A stretch of 64,000 nucleotides of DNA, from assembly GCA_009599575.1 (NCBI GenBank), contig VWND01000007.1, forward strand, positions 1,125,501-1,189,500, given 5' to 3'. Shown here piece by piece: positions 45,964 through 59,274 of this stretch (the first letter of the stretch is position 1; each line of letters begins with the position of its first letter). Made by a program: the position numbers and the translations under genes. This DNA is from Blumeriella jaapii (taxonomy: Eukaryota > Ascomycota > Leotiomycetes > Helotiales > Drepanopezizaceae). The notes beneath the pieces are model-generated. The model saw only the letters and a program-made list of their open reading frames with translations. It was not told the origin of the DNA and searched no databases.

Positions 45964-46266
45964 TATTGCGTTATATTTACATTTCTTTATTTTTTTTTAT
46001 TTCTTTTGTTTCAGATTTTTTTTTTTTTATACGCTTTTAATAATTAAATATTTCTGAAGCTCGGAAAAGCTCGTAATTACGTAATAACGAGCTTTTTCGG
46101 AAACTAGTTTTTCCGAGCGATTAATTAAGCGAGCCCGAATCTTCCGTCTTTTGCGGAGAGCTCGCCAGTCAGACTTAGAATAATACAAATAACATTTTAC
46201 TGCATACAATTCATCCGTCCCAGCCTCCGGTGAAAATTCCTACCGACTATTCGGCTATGCACGACA
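45964..46266 (+). repeat. Copia-C 3' LTR
   Basis: 303 bp, starting TATTGCGTTATATTT and ending CTATGCACGACA. Confidence 0.9.
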
Positions 46267-46491
46267 CTTATCAGTTATATTAATAAGTTCAGAAGCTAAG
46301 TTAATCTGATCTGAAAGCGCGTCGTTAATTGCTTTACGCAGTCGATTAGCGTGAAAAACTGGATATACGTTTATAATATTAAAGAAATCTAATTTAAAAG
46401 CGTTATCGAAAATTTTAGCTATAATTTTAAAAAAGCCGTTTGTAAAATTATCGAGCTTGCGAAAGGGCCGGAAAATCGGAAATAAACGCAT
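46255..46491 (-). pseudogene. Gypsy-2 integrase C-terminal domain fragment
   Basis: Keeps KLDNFTNGFFKIIAKIFDNA and INVYPVFHANRLRKAINDA, the counterpart of Gypsy-1 33146-33331. The last residues of the open frame run into the Copia-C LTR. Confidence 0.75.
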
Positions 46492-48926
46492 ATCGAACCA
46501 AACGTAATCGCCGACGTTAAAATCGATCGCGCGGCGAAACTTATTCGTATTTCTTTTTATTTTATCGTAGGCTTGTTAAAAATGCGATTTAACGAAGTTT
46601 CAAGCGTCGTAATAACGGCGAGCGTACGCACGAGCTTCGTCTGCGTTTAGCTTATGTAAAAAATTAAAAAAAAAAAAAATATCGAGCTTTTAGTTTTAAT
46701 TAATATAAAAAGTATAATCGTATACAATTTCAAAAGGTGAAAAACCATTTAGACTTTCGTAAAAAAGGATTATTTGAGCGAAATCCATTATTAAAAAAAA
46801 TTCGCTTCAATCGTTTTAATAAAAATTTACGAAAAATCGAAAGCGTTTTTGTAAATATTAGTTGTAAATTTCGGTCTGATCGTCGGTTTCAGAATAAGCG
46901 GCTGTCGAAAGCTTCAATTGCGTATCGAATATTTTATTTAATTTAAACCAGAAAATAAATTAATACTAAAAGCTACGATCGCTAATAATACTTTTTAAAA
47001 GGCCAAAATACTTGTATACGTGAAATATATATAATTTGGCGAGATTTCGAACGTCGATATTTTTATAGCAAAAGATCGACATAATCTATTTGGAAAAACG
47101 ATTTATTATTACAAATACGTTATCGTAATCGTATTTATTTTTGTTAAAATTGCAAAAGTCCATTGTAATATGCTTTTAAAAATAGTCAGAAACAGAAAAA
47201 AGCTGAAAAAGACCGGAGCGCTTATTTTTTAAAATAAAACTTTTTCGATAAGCGTAGCAATTGCGATAGTATTATTTTACGAAAACTATTATACCTCGCT
47301 AATAATATTGGTTCGAAAGCAATTGCGTAATCTTGCGAACGCTAAAATAAACGATAAAAATCTGATCGTACATTTTTCGTACAAAAGCTAAACGAAAATA
47401 ATCGACGTTTGGTATTATTAAACGACCGTAATATAGCAGCAAATCGCGTTCAAATATATACGGAATATTATTAGCGTCGTTCCTTTTCGTAGCGTTTCGT
47501 ACAGCTTTTTTCGAAAGGCCATTAAGCTGCTAGCTATGCGATTAGCGTAGAAAATTTAATCAACGATACGAAATGCGAAAAAAAAATAAGCTATTTTAAC
47601 GATAAAAACAGCTGTTTCGAAAACCGTGGAAAATCGAAGTTTTTTAATTAAAAGGCGGTAATCGATTTGATTTGCTCGAAAAAAAATTTGCAAGCGCTGA
47701 ATGCGTTTAAAAAAATTTTAGCGATCGAATTCGTTCGTACGACGTGTTAATGCGTCAGCCAAAAAATTGTGTTTATTTGGTTTGTACGTAATAAAAAAAT
47801 TGTAATCGGCGAAAAGCTCGGCCCAGCGTGCTTATCGAACGTTTAAAAGTTTAAAAGTTATAAAATATTTTAAAATCTTATAATTAATAATTATTTTAAT
47901 TTAATAAACTGAACTAATTAATTTAATACGAAAATTGCCTAGAAATCTTACGATTACAAGCATTTTTTTATCGTATACGACGTAGTTCAGTTTTGCGAAA
48001 GCTATAATTTTGCTAAAATAAGCGATTAAAAGCTAATCGTCGCTATAAAATTGCGAAAGCACAAAAGCTATTACGCCGTCGAAAGCGTTAGTTTCTAATA
48101 TGCAAAAAAGGGTTTACCTGTAATATTATAGAATTAATGCAATAATAAAGGCTAATATAAAAAGGTCGAAACTTTTTTAATATTCAAAAGTAAAATTGTA
48201 AAAAACGTTAGTTTTAATCAAATAAATCAAAGGTTTTGCAATTATATCGTGATTTCGAATAAAACGTCGGTAGAAATTACAAAAACCAAAAAAGCTTTGT
48301 ACACCTTTTATAATAATAGAAGGTTTTTAATAAGCGATTACGGAAATTTTTTCTGAATTTACTTTTAAACTTTCAATCGAAATAATAAAATCTAAATAAC
48401 GAATCCGAATAACGTTAAATTTAAACTTCCGAATATCGGCTTGTAATTCAGCGTTAGCGAGCTTTTGAAATATCTTGCGAACGTATATGGCGTGTTTCAA
48501 AAAATCGAACGAATAAATAAAAATATTATTTAGATATACAATGCAAAAATCGTTTAAATAATCGAAAAAAACGTCGTTTATATAACGTTAATAAATTGCG
48601 GATTTATTAATAAAATTAAAAAGTAGTATCTTGCATTTATAAGCGCCGTAATGCGTACGAAACGTCGTCAGTTTTTTATTAGCGAAGTCTATTCGAATTT
48701 TGTAAAAAGCTTGACGAATATCGAGTTTCGTAAAAATTCGTGCTTTCGAAAAACGAACAAAAATCTTATCGATAAAAGAAAAAAAATAGCGATTTTTACG
48801 AATAATATTATTAAAAGCTCGATAATCGATATAAAAACGTAATAAACCGTCGGGTTTTTTAGCGAAAAATACTAAAACAGCGAAAAAAACGGTGAAAAGT
48901 TCGATAAAGCTTTTGTTAAAATTATT

Positions 48927-49283
48927 TTACAAATAGGTTTTGACAATTTCGAATTTTAAAATCGATATTTTATACAAAAAAATATATTTCAGCTTTTTTT
49001 TATTTACAATAAGTTCGATCTTATAGTCGTAAAACCGGTAAAAGGCTAGCTCGTTATTAGCGGCTTTAGAAAACACGTGTTCGAAGTTTTTGTATTCCGG
49101 AAAAAGAAATTCGAAAAAAAGTTTATTCGAAATTAGTTTTGCTAAGCTGATTAAAAAGATCGAAATCGATATTTCGTTGGTTTTAAAACGTTCGAAAAAA
49201 CTATGAAATTGGATTTTAATAAAAGTGTTATACGTAAAATCGTTTAACATTTTATCGATCTCGTATAAAAAAGTTAAAAACAT
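48927..49283 (-). pseudogene. Gypsy-2 reverse transcriptase, N-terminal fragment
   Basis: Contains EHVFSKAANNELAFYRFYDY and KIELIVNKKKLKYIFLYKIS, corresponding to the conserved Gypsy approach to RT (F..k.....LP.hr.yDH.IeL). Stops interrupt it at both ends. Confidence 0.7.
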
Positions 49284-51761
49284 TTTAACTGCTTTTTTTC
49301 TGAAAATTAATTTAAAAGCGTGTGTAATAATCTGGCAAATAAAAATTAAATAAGCAATAAATTAAAAAACTCGTTTTCGAACTAATCGTTTAAAAAGTTC
49401 AGAAAAAAGTTATTTATCTGAATTATCGATTATATTAAGCTGAAAAGCTATCGCGGCGAAAGCTTTTCTTCGGTTTTTAATATAACTGTTTTTCGTAAAA
49501 CGAAAAAGCTGTTTTAACGAAAAAAAAAAAAAAAAAAAAAAAAGAAAAAATAATAAAAAAAAAATCGGCAGCCTGGGAAAATAATATAATTTCTTATATT
49601 ATCCTATTAGCGTCGCCATCGAAATTAGCATCGCGAATAAAATTCGATTTTTTCGCGCTTCGCACAGCGTCGTAGGTCTGCCATAATTAATCAAGATTTT
49701 TATTACGTTTTACAGCGTCGTTTTAATAACGAGATTAAATTTTTCGAAAATGCAAATAAAAAATTTTAATATAATAAGCGTAAAAGACTGTAAAAAAGTA
49801 AAACTTCGGCTAATAAAACTTGCGTTTATTATAATCTAATAGAATTTAGTGTTCGGCCAACCAACCTTTTTTTAAAATTATATTATAATTTCCGAAATTA
49901 ATAATCAAAAAAAAAGTAAACGATTGTATTCGGTTATTAATAATAAAATTAAAAAGCGTAAAATATATAATTAAATAGCCACGAGCTTTATTATATTTTT
50001 TTATAAAAAAAAAAGCCGGAAAAAATTAAATTAAAAATTAAAAAAAAAAAAAAAAAACTTAATTAACGCCGAATCGATTAACGCATAACCGTTCGCTTTA
50101 AAGTCGGCGAGCGCTTTTATTTTGTACGAAAAACCATTTTTAATAAATATAACGGGAATTGTTAATAAATCGCTATTAAAAAGCTTTCGAACGTTAAAAT
50201 AACGCATATCGCGTAATACGCTCAAAAAAAAGGCTTTGCTTAAGCCTAAGCGTTTTTTCGACTGGCGGAAAAGCTTTTAACTTTTTCGTATGCGTTTTAA
50301 AAATCGTTTAAAAAAAAGTTTTCGTTTTTACTATTATTATTAAAAAGCGAATCTTCGGCCGGCTCGACCTCGTTTACATTTATCAGTCTGAAAAAACTTT
50401 TGAATAAAACCGAAAATCGGCCCGTAAAAAATCGCGCAAATTAGCTTTTTTAAATTTTCTGATATAAAATAAAAGATAAGCGTTGTCGTTGGTCCGATCG
50501 AAAAGAAAAAACGCCAGAAAAAGCGTTTTGGCGTAAAAAAAAAAAAAAAACAAAAGGCTAAAAAAAAGCTTATAAAACATTTGAACGATTTTCGTACGTA
50601 CGATTTAACTCGTAGTACGCTTTGATTAAAAACTTATTATTTTAATAAATAATAAATTTAATTAAAAAGCGATTCGCGTATAAAATTCGTTTAGCCAACT
50701 GATTTTGTTTTTTTAACGGACGGCGGTAAGCCAATTTTTAAAAGTCGTTATACGCGCTTATTCCAAATACAGCTTTTCTCGTAAACGCTTTAGTATTTTA
50801 TCGCAGAAAGCGTTTCGAAGCTGTTTGTTAATTCGTATTTAAACGTTCGCTGCGAAAATAAAAAATCGTAAATAAAATCGCCAAAAATCGTCGTGCGTAT
50901 TTATTACAAGCATTTTAAATTCGTTTTCGACCTTTTAAACGTCGGAAAAATCGGCCAGGAAATCGGCGACCTTTTTGATTAATTTTTCGAAAGAAATAAA
51001 ATCGGAACGGTTTAAAATACGCGAAATAAAAAACTTTTTTACTACGCTTTCGATCTGATCGAATATGTAATTTTTGCGAAATCGATCGCCAACGAAATAA
51101 TCGTAGTAAAATTCGAAATTATCGAAAACTTTAATTTTTTAATAGCGTGTTTTGTAATTTTTACTATTATTTAATTTAAACTTAAAATTCGAAACGCGTT
51201 TTATGCGAGCTAATCGAAAATCAGCAAATAAATAAAAACCATAGCGTTTAAAAAGCGCGCTAAGATTTTGGCCGTTAAAAAAAGATTCAAAAAAAGTTCG
51301 CAAAAAGCGTGGAAATTAATTTGCAACGTTTATTAATTAAAATGAAACGTTGCGAAAAAGAAAAAAAGCAGCAAATTCGCGATTGGCAAAAACACGTTCG
51401 ATAAATTTTACCAAACGCTTTAATTAAAAGGTTTGTCGCAATCGTATAATTTCCAAAAGTTATCGTTTACGCTTTTGCGCTTCTTTTAATTGATTTTGCA
51501 AAAGTCTTAACTAAATGCTTTCAGCGCTAAGCTATAAAAAAAAAATGGCAGGCGAAATGATTAGCGCTCTGCCCTTTCCTTTGTTTTTTTTTCCTCGGAA
51601 AAAAAACTGTTTTTCAAAAAAAAAAGCTTCTGAAAAAAGCTGCTTTTTCGCTAATTAAAAAAAAATTTAAGATATAATAGCAGAAGCTGAAAAGCTCTGC
51701 TAAAAGAAAAATCGTTAAACAAAAGCCATTTTTCGCGAAATACGAAAATAAACCTTTTTAC

Positions 51762-52017
51762 TATGACGACTCGCCTCTCGTTTCACCCCAGCAACTATAT
51801 GTAGCTGCAAGCTCCCTGGTCTCCTGGTGGGTTTCCTATTAATTATGGAAACTATTCATGTATATAAGGCTTTTTTTTTTTAGCAACCTCTGCTTTTTGC
51901 AATTGTTAATTCTAAATAAATATTTTTATTACAAAACCAAAAGCTCGTTTTTATATCATATGAATACGGCGACCAATTGACTAATTTTCTAGCTTTTCGA
52001 TTAATTAGATCGTTATA
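51762..52017 (+). repeat. Gypsy-3 5' LTR
   Basis: 256 bp, TATGACGACTC...GATCGTTATA; the start and end are altered by TG-to-TA and CA-to-TA changes. Confidence 0.85.
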
Positions 52018-54781
52018 TTATTAACAATTCTTTTTCTACGCTAGCGACGGCGTAAATTATTTTTCTTTTCGAATTTTTTACGGGTTATACCAAAGTGATC
52101 GACCGGTCGTAAAAAAGCTTATTTCCGCATTTTGCGAAAAATGGCTTTTGTTTAACGATTTCCCTTTTAACAGAGCTTTTCAGCTCCTGCTACTACATTT
52201 TAATTTCCTTTTTCCTTTTAATCAGCGAAAAAGCAGCCTCCCCCAAAAGCTTTTTTTTCTAAAAAACAGTTTTTCTTCCGAGGAAAAAAAAACAAAAGAA
52301 AAGACAGAGCGCCAACCATTTCGCTTGCCATCTCCTAGCCTAGCGCTAAAAGCGTTTAGTTGAAACTTTTGCAAAATTAATTAAAAAAAGCGCAAAAGCG
52401 TAAACGATAACTTTTAAAAATTATACGACTGCGACAAACCCCTTAATTAAAGCGTTTGATAAAATCTATCGAACGTGCTTCTGCTAATCGCGAATCTGCT
52501 GCTCTTTCTTTTCGCAACGTTTTATTTCAACCAACAAACGCTGCAAACCAACCTCTACGCTTTTCGCGAATTTTTTTTAAATTTCCCTCTGACGGCCAAA
52601 ACTTTAGCGCGCTTTTTAAACGCTATAATTCCCATTTATTTATTGACTTTCGATTAATTCGTATAAAACGCGTTCCGAATTTTAAATTTAAATTAAATAA
52701 TAATAAAAATTATAAAACACGCTATTAAAAAATTAAAGTTTTCGATAATTTCGAATTTTATTACGATTATTTCGCTAACGATCGATTTCGCAAAAATTAT
52801 ATATTCGATCAGACCGAAAGCGTAGCGAAAAAATTTTTTGCTTCGCGTATTTTAGACCGTTCCGATTTTATATTTCCCGAAAAATTAATAAAAAAAGTCG
52901 TCGATTTCCTAGCCGATTTTTCCGACGTTTAAAAAGCCGAAAACGAATTTAAAATGCTTGTAATAAATACGCACGACGATTTTTAACGATTTTACCTGCG
53001 ATTTTTTATTTTCGCAGCGAACGTTTAAATACGAACTGATAAACAGCTTCGAAACGCTTTCCGCGACAAAATACCAAAGCGTTTACGAAAAAAGCTGCAT
53101 TTGAAATAAACGCGTACAACGATTTTTAAAAATTGGCTTACCGCCGTTCGTTAAAAAAAGCAAAATTAATTGGCTAAACGAATTTTATACGCGAATCGCT
53201 TTTTAATCAAATCTATTATTTATTAAAATAATAAATTTTTAACCAAAGCGTATTACGAATTAAATCGTACGTACGAAAGTCGTCCAAATGCTCTATAAGC
53301 TTTTTCTCAGCCCTTTGCTGTTTTTTCTTTTTTTCTACGCCAAAACGCCTTTTTTAGCGTTTTTTTTTTTCGATCGGACCAACGATAACGCTCGTTTTTT
53401 ATTTTATATCAGAGAATTCAAAAAAACCAATTTGCAAAATCTTTTACGGGCCGACTCTCGGTTCCACTCAAAGGTTTTTCCAGGCTGATAAATATAAACG
53501 AAGTCGAACCGGCCGAAAATTCGCTTTTTAATAATAATAATAAAAACGAAAACTTTTTTTCAAACGATTTTTAAAACGCATACGAAAAAATCGAAAGCTT
53601 TTCCGCCAATCGAAAAAACGCCTAGGCCTAAGCAAAGCTTTTTTTTTAAGCGTATTACGCGATATGCGTTATTTTAACGTTCGAAAGCTTTTTAATAGCG
53701 ATTTATTAATAATCCTTGTTATACTTATTAAAAATAGCTTTTCGTATAAAATAAAAACGCTCGCCGATTTTGAAACGAACGGTTATGCGTTAATCGATTC
53801 GGCGCTGATTAAATTTTTTTTTTTTTTTTTTAAACTTTTAATTCAATCTTTTCCGGCTTTTTTTTCTGTAAAAAAGTATAATAAAGCTCGTGGCTATTTA
53901 ATTATATATTTTACGCTTTTCAATCTTATTATTAATAATCGAATATAATCGTTTACTTTTTTTTTAATTATCAACTTCGGAAATTATAATATAATTCTAG
54001 AAAAAGCTTGATTAGCCGAATATCAAATTCTATTAGACTGTAATAAACGCAAGCTTTATTGGTCAAAATCTTATCCTTCTATAGCCTTTACGCTCGTTGT
54101 ATTAAAATCTTTTATTTGCACTTTTAAAAAATTCAATTTCGCCACTAAAACGACGCTATAAAACGTGACAAAAACCTTAACCAATTATAACAGACTTACG
54201 ACGCTATGCGAAGCGCGAAAAAGTCGAATTTTATTCGCGGTATTAATTTCGATAGCGACGCTAATAAAATACAAAAAATTACACCATTTTTCCAGGCTGC
54301 CGATCTTTTTTCTATTATTTCTTCTTTTTCTTTTTTCTTTTCGTCAGAACAGCTTTTTCGTTTTACGAAAAACAATTATATCAAAAACCGAAGGAAAGCC
54401 TTCGCCGCGATAACTTTTCAGCTTAATATAATCGATAGTTTAAACAAGCTATTTTCTGAATTTTTTAAACGATTAATTCGAAAACGAGTTTTTTAACCTA
54501 TTGCTTACCTAATTTCTATTTGCCAAATTATTGCATACGCTTTTAAGCTGATTTTCAAAAAAAAAGCAATTAAAGTGTTTTTAATTTTTTTGTACGAAAT
54601 CGACAGAATACTAAACGATTTTACGTATAATACTTTTCTTAAGATTTAATTTCACAATTTTTTCGAACGTTTCAAAACCAACGAAATATCGATTTCGATC
54701 TTTTTAATCAGTTTAGCAAAGCTAACTTTAAATAAACTTTTCTTCGAATTTTTTTTTTTAAAATACAAAAACTTCGAATAC

Positions 54782-55147
54782 GTGTTTTCTAAGGCCGCCA
54801 GTAACAAGCTAGCTTTTTACCGGCCTTACGATTATAAAATCGAGCTTATTATAAATAAAAAAAAGCTGAAATATATTTTTTTATATAAAATATCGATTTT
54901 AAAGCTCGAAATTGTTAAAATCTATTTGCAAAATAACTTTAATAAAAAATTCATCGAATTTTTTATCGCTTTTTTCGCTGTTCTAATGCTTTTCGCCAAA
55001 AAACCCGACGGTTTATTACGTTTTTGTATCGATTATCGAGCTTTTAATAACGTTATTCGTAAAAATCGCTACTTTTTTTTTTTTATCGATAAAACTTTTG
55101 CTCGTTTTTCGAAAGCGCGAATTTTTACGAAATTCGATATTCGTTAA
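54782..55147 (+). pseudogene. Gypsy-3 reverse transcriptase fragment
   Basis: Contains KPDGLLRFCIDYRAFNNVIR (canonical KkDGslRfCvDYRaLN) and, downstream, FARFSKARIFTKFDIR (canonical L..aKiFTKlDLR). The frame ends at a stop directly after the FDIR motif. Confidence 0.85.
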
Positions 55148-57369
55148 ACCTTTCACAAAATTCGAATAAACTCCGCCAGCGAAAAACTAACGACGTTTCG
55201 TACGCGTTACGGCGCTTATAAATGCAAAATGCTATTTTTTTGCTTTATTAATAAACCCGCAATTTATCAACGTTATATAAACGACGTTTTTTTCGATTAT
55301 TTAAACGATTTTTGTATTGCATATTTAAATAATATTTTTATTTATTCGTCCGATCTTTTGAAATACGTTACATACGTTCGCAAAATGCTTTAAAAGTTCG
55401 CTGACGCTGGATTACAGGCCGATATTCGGAAATCTAAATTTAACGTTATACGAACCCGTTACCTAAACTTTATTATCTCGACTGAAAGCTTAAAAGTAAA
55501 TTCAAAAAAGATTTTCGTGGTCGCTTATTAAAAGTCTTCTATTATTATAAAAGATATATAAAGCTTTTTTGGTTTTTGTAATTTCTACCGACGTTTTATT
55601 CGAAATTACGGTATAATTGCAAAGCTTTTAATTTATTTGACTAAAGCTAACGTTTTTTATAATTTCACTTTTAAATATCAGAAAAGTTTCGACTTTTTTA
55701 TACTAGCTTTTATTATTGCACCAGTTTTATAATATTATAGGCAAAACCTTTTTTGCATATTAAAAACTAACGCTTTCGACGGCGTAGTAGCTTTTGTGCT
55801 TTCGCAATTTTATAATAACGACTGGCTTCTAGTCGCTTATTTTAGCAAAACTATAGCTTTCGCAAAGCTAAACTACGTTGTATACGATAAAAAAATGCTC
55901 GCAATCGTAAGATTTCTAAGCAACTTTCGTATTAAACTAGCAAGCTTAGTTTATTAAATCAAAATAATTATTAATTATAAGATTCTAAAATATTTTATAA
56001 TTTTCAAATTTTTAAACGCTCGACAAGCACGTTGAACCGAGCTTTTCGCCGATTATAACTTTTTTATTACGTACAGACCAAATAAACATAACTTTTTGGC
56101 TGACGTATTAATACGTCGTACGAGCGAATTCGACCGCTAAAACTCTTTTAAACGCATTTAGCGCCTGCAAACCTTTTTTCGAGCAAATTAAATCGACCAT
56201 CGCTTTTTAATTGAAAAACTTCGATTTTCTACGGCTTTCGAAACAATTGTTTTTATCGTTAAAATAACTGATTTTTTTTTCGCATTTCGTATCGTTGACC
56301 AGCTTTTTCACGCTAATCGCATAACTAGCAGCCTGATAGCCTTTCGAAAAAAAGCTGTACGAAACGCTACGAAAAAAACGATAATAATAATAATATTCCG
56401 TATATATTTAAACGCGATCTGCTGCTATATTACGGTCGCTTAATAATACCAGATATCGATTATTTTCGTTTGGCCTTTGTACGAAAAATGCACGACCAAA
56501 TTTCCACCGCTTATCCCAGCGTTCGCAAAACTACGCAATTGCTTTCGGACTAATATTATTAGCGAAGTATAACAATTTTCGTAAAATAATATTATCGCAA
56601 TTGCTACGCTTATCGAAAAAGTTTTGTTTTAAAAAATAAACGCTTCGGCCTTTTTCAATTTTTTTTTGTTCCAGATTATTTTTGGAAATACGTTATAATA
56701 AACTTTTGCAGCTTTAACAAAAACAAACACGGTTACGATAACGTATTCGTAGTAATAAATCGCTTTTCCAAGCAGGCTATTTCGATCTTTTGCTACAAAA
56801 ATATCGATATTCGAAACTTCGCTAAATTGTATATATTTCACGTATATAAGTATTTTGGCCTTTTAAAAAGTATTATTAACGATCGTGGCCTTTAGTATTA
56901 ATTTATTTTTTGGTTTAAATTAAACAAAATATTCGGTACGTAATTAAAGCTTTCGACAACCGCTTATTTTGAAACCGATAATTAGACCGAAATTTACAAC
57001 TAATACCTGCAAAAACGCTTTCGACCTTTCGTAAATTTTTATTAAAACGATTAAAGCGAATTTTTTTTAATAATAAATTTCGCTTAAATAATTTTTTTTT
57101 ACGAAAATCTAAATAGCTTTTTATTTTTTAAAATTATATACGGTTATACTTTTTATATCAATTGGAATTAAAAGCTCGACACTTTCCTTTTTTCCAACCT
57201 TTTATATAAGCTAAACGCAAACGAAGCTTGTGCGTACGCTCGCCGCCATTACGACGCTTGAAACCTCGCTAAATCGCATTTTTAATAAGTTTACGATAAA
57301 ATAAAAAAAAATGCGAATAAATTTCGCCGCGCGATCGATTTTAACGTTAGCGATTACGTATAGTTCGAT

Positions 57370-57651
57370 ATGCGTTTATTTCCGATCTTTCGGCCTTTTC
57401 GCAAACTCGACAATTTTACAAACGGCCTTTTTAAAATTGTAGCCAAAATTTTCGACAATACTTTTAAACTAAATCTTTTTAATATTATAAACGTATATTT
57501 AGTTTTTTACGCTAATCGACTGCGTAAAACAGCTAACGACGCGCTTTTAAATCAGGTTAATTTAACCTTTGAACTTATTAATATAATTGATAAGTTTAAA
57601 TACGAAATCGAAAAATTAATCGCTTGTCGAATGCAGCGAAAAACTTTTTAA
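57370..57651 (+). pseudogene. Gypsy-3 integrase C-terminal domain fragment
   Basis: Contains FPIFRPFRKLDNFTNGLFKI and INVYLVFYANRLRKTANDA. Colinear with the minus-strand fragments of Gypsy-1 and Gypsy-2. Confidence 0.8.
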
Positions 57652-57894
57652 TACAAAGCTTTTTAGGTAAGCTTAAATAAAAATCTTACGTAGTACTCCG
57701 CGTCTGATTTTATATACGCTTTTTTAAAAATGCGCGATTTTTATTTAGCGCATAAAAAGCTTCCCGGTTTTTTTGCAAAACTTATAAACTGGCTAAAAGC
57801 GTATTCCGAAAGTTTGGATTCGTACGATTATTTGAATAGCGACGTATTAATAAATAAAAGCTCGAGAGCGCGTTTTTTTCGGACGGAAAAGTAA

Positions 57895-58151
57895 TATAAC
57901 GACTCGCCTTTCGTATCACCTCAGCAATTATATATAGCTGCAAGCTTTCTGGTTTTCTAATAGATTTTCCATCAACTGTGGAAACTATTCATATATATAA
58001 AGCTTTTTTTTCTTAGCAATCTCTGCTTTTTGCAATTGTTAATTCTAAGTGAATATTTTTGTTACAGAACCAAAGGCTCGTTTCTCATACCATATGAACA
58101 CGGCGACCAGTTGACTGATCTCCCAGCCCTTCGACTGATTAGATCGTCACA
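57895..58151 (+). repeat. Gypsy-3 3' LTR
   Basis: 257 bp, TATAACGACTC...GATCGTCACA, directly after the polypurine tract. Confidence 0.85.
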
Positions 58152-58247
58152 TTTACGACCGGTCGATTATTTTAATATAACCCGTAAGAAATTCGAAAGA
58201 AAAAATAGTTTACGCCGTCGCCAACGTAAAAAAAAAATTGTTAATAA

Positions 58248-58515
58248 TATAACGATCTAATTAATCGAAAAGCTAGGAAATCAATCAATTAATCGCCGTA
58301 TTTATATAATATAAAAAACGAGCCTTTGGTTTTATAACAAAAATATTCACTTAAAATCAACAATTGCAAAAAGCAGAAATTGCTAAAAAAAAAAGCCTTA
58401 TATATATAAATAATTTCCGCAGTTGATAGGAAGACCCACCAGAAGACCAGGAAGCTTGCAGCTATACGTAATTGCTGGGGTGACACGAGAGGTGGCAACA
58501 GAATGAATCGTCACA
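58248..58515 (-). repeat. Gypsy-2 5' LTR
   Basis: 268 bp, TATAACGATC...GTCACA, preceded by the leader sequence ACGACCGGTCGAT...CGCCGTCGC, which is also found beside the Gypsy-1 5' LTR. Confidence 0.85.
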
Positions 58516-59274
58516 CTGGCGGTAAAAGCGTTATTAGCGATAGTTTCGGTTTTAATAGCATTTCCGAAAAAAAAAAGCAAAACGCTAACGCTTTTGGAAA
58601 AAAAGCGGCCGAAAATTATCAAAGCGAAAAAAATAAATATAAAAATAACAACGATAATCGTTTTTTAAAACGCGTTCGTATTAAAGCCAAAAAGCTTGTT
58701 ATTTCTCTGGGCCTTTTAATTTTATTTTTTATATAATCTGTATTGCTCGCGAAATAATTAAAAATCTAAATTACGAATATTTATCGAATTTGGCTAGAAT
58801 TCGTTATTATCGGTGCTACGCAATCAGCACGTCGTATATTTTAGCCGACGCGAACGTGATGGCTACGTGATTTTCCGTTTTTAAAGCTCGAATTAATAAA
58901 ATTATTAGCGCGGTTAATTATATCGAAAAACTTTATCGTTTTTGCTAATAGATTTTTTAAAATATAACGATTATTTTTTTTATTTTACGATTAAAACGGC
59001 TTTAAAAATGCAAAAAAAAATAAGTTTTTAAATCGATCGTAATTTTAAAAGCAAAATTAATAATTATAAAACGTATTATTAACGCGAAGCTCGCCGCGGC
59101 TCGTAAAGCTTTTTAGCCTTTTGCTTTTCGAATAGAAACTTTTATTTTTGCTTTACGTGCTGGCGGAATAGAACTTGGCCACAATTTATTAAAAAATGAT
59201 TTCGTTTTTAAAAATTTAAAAAAGAATTTCGCGGCGACTTTTTTACTAAACGTTTTTGATTTTTAGCTTAATAA
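58516..59274 (-). mobile_element. Copia-B, continued interior
   Basis: Matches the reverse complement of Copia-C from about 45435 down to 44680, for example the segment at 58780-58875 against 45061-45170. Similarity stops at about 59274, where a different Gypsy family begins. No LTR is present on this side. Confidence 0.8.

Larger units (their letters stand above)
41107..46266 (+). mobile_element. Copia-C: full-length Ty1/Copia retrotransposon, decayed
   Basis: LTRs at 41107-41408 and 45964-46266 (302-303 bp, TGTTACGC...ACGACA) enclose 4.55 kb. The 5-bp target duplication CTTAT is intact (41102-41106 and 46267-46271). An RT segment on the plus strand identifies the superfamily. The interior is extremely AT-rich with stops in all frames. 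Inserted into Gypsy-2. Confidence 0.9.
51762..58151 (+). mobile_element. Gypsy-3: full-length Ty3/Gypsy retrotransposon, decayed
   Basis: LTRs at 51762-52017 and 57895-58151 (256-257 bp) flank a 5.9-kb interior in plus orientation. The TSD is TTTAC (51757-51761 and 58152-58156). It lies head-to-head inside the 5' leader of Gypsy-2. Interior landmarks in order are the leader with the CGACCGGTCG palindrome, a gag-like segment with gag remnants (about 52450-53510), RT (54782-55560), integrase and the integrase C-terminus (57370-57651), then a polypurine tract GGACGGAAAAGTAA before the 3' LTR. Confidence 0.9.
40544..58515 (-). mobile_element. Gypsy-2: Ty3/Gypsy element holding two further insertions
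   Basis: Its own sequence is in three blocks: 40544-41106 (3' LTR plus 3' interior), 46267-51761 (most of pol and gag) and 58152-58515 (5' leader and 5' LTR). They are colinear with Gypsy-1. Copia-C sits at 41107-46266 (TSD CTTAT) and Gypsy-3 at 51762-58151 (TSD TTTAC). LTRs are 40544-40801 and 58248-58515. Fragments include the integrase C-terminus (46491-46255) and the RT N-terminal part (49283-48927). The flanks of the whole element (TTAAT left, CTGGC right) do not match, and about 120-150 bp of Copia-B are missing between them. It is more heavily mutated than Gypsy-1. Confidence 0.85.
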
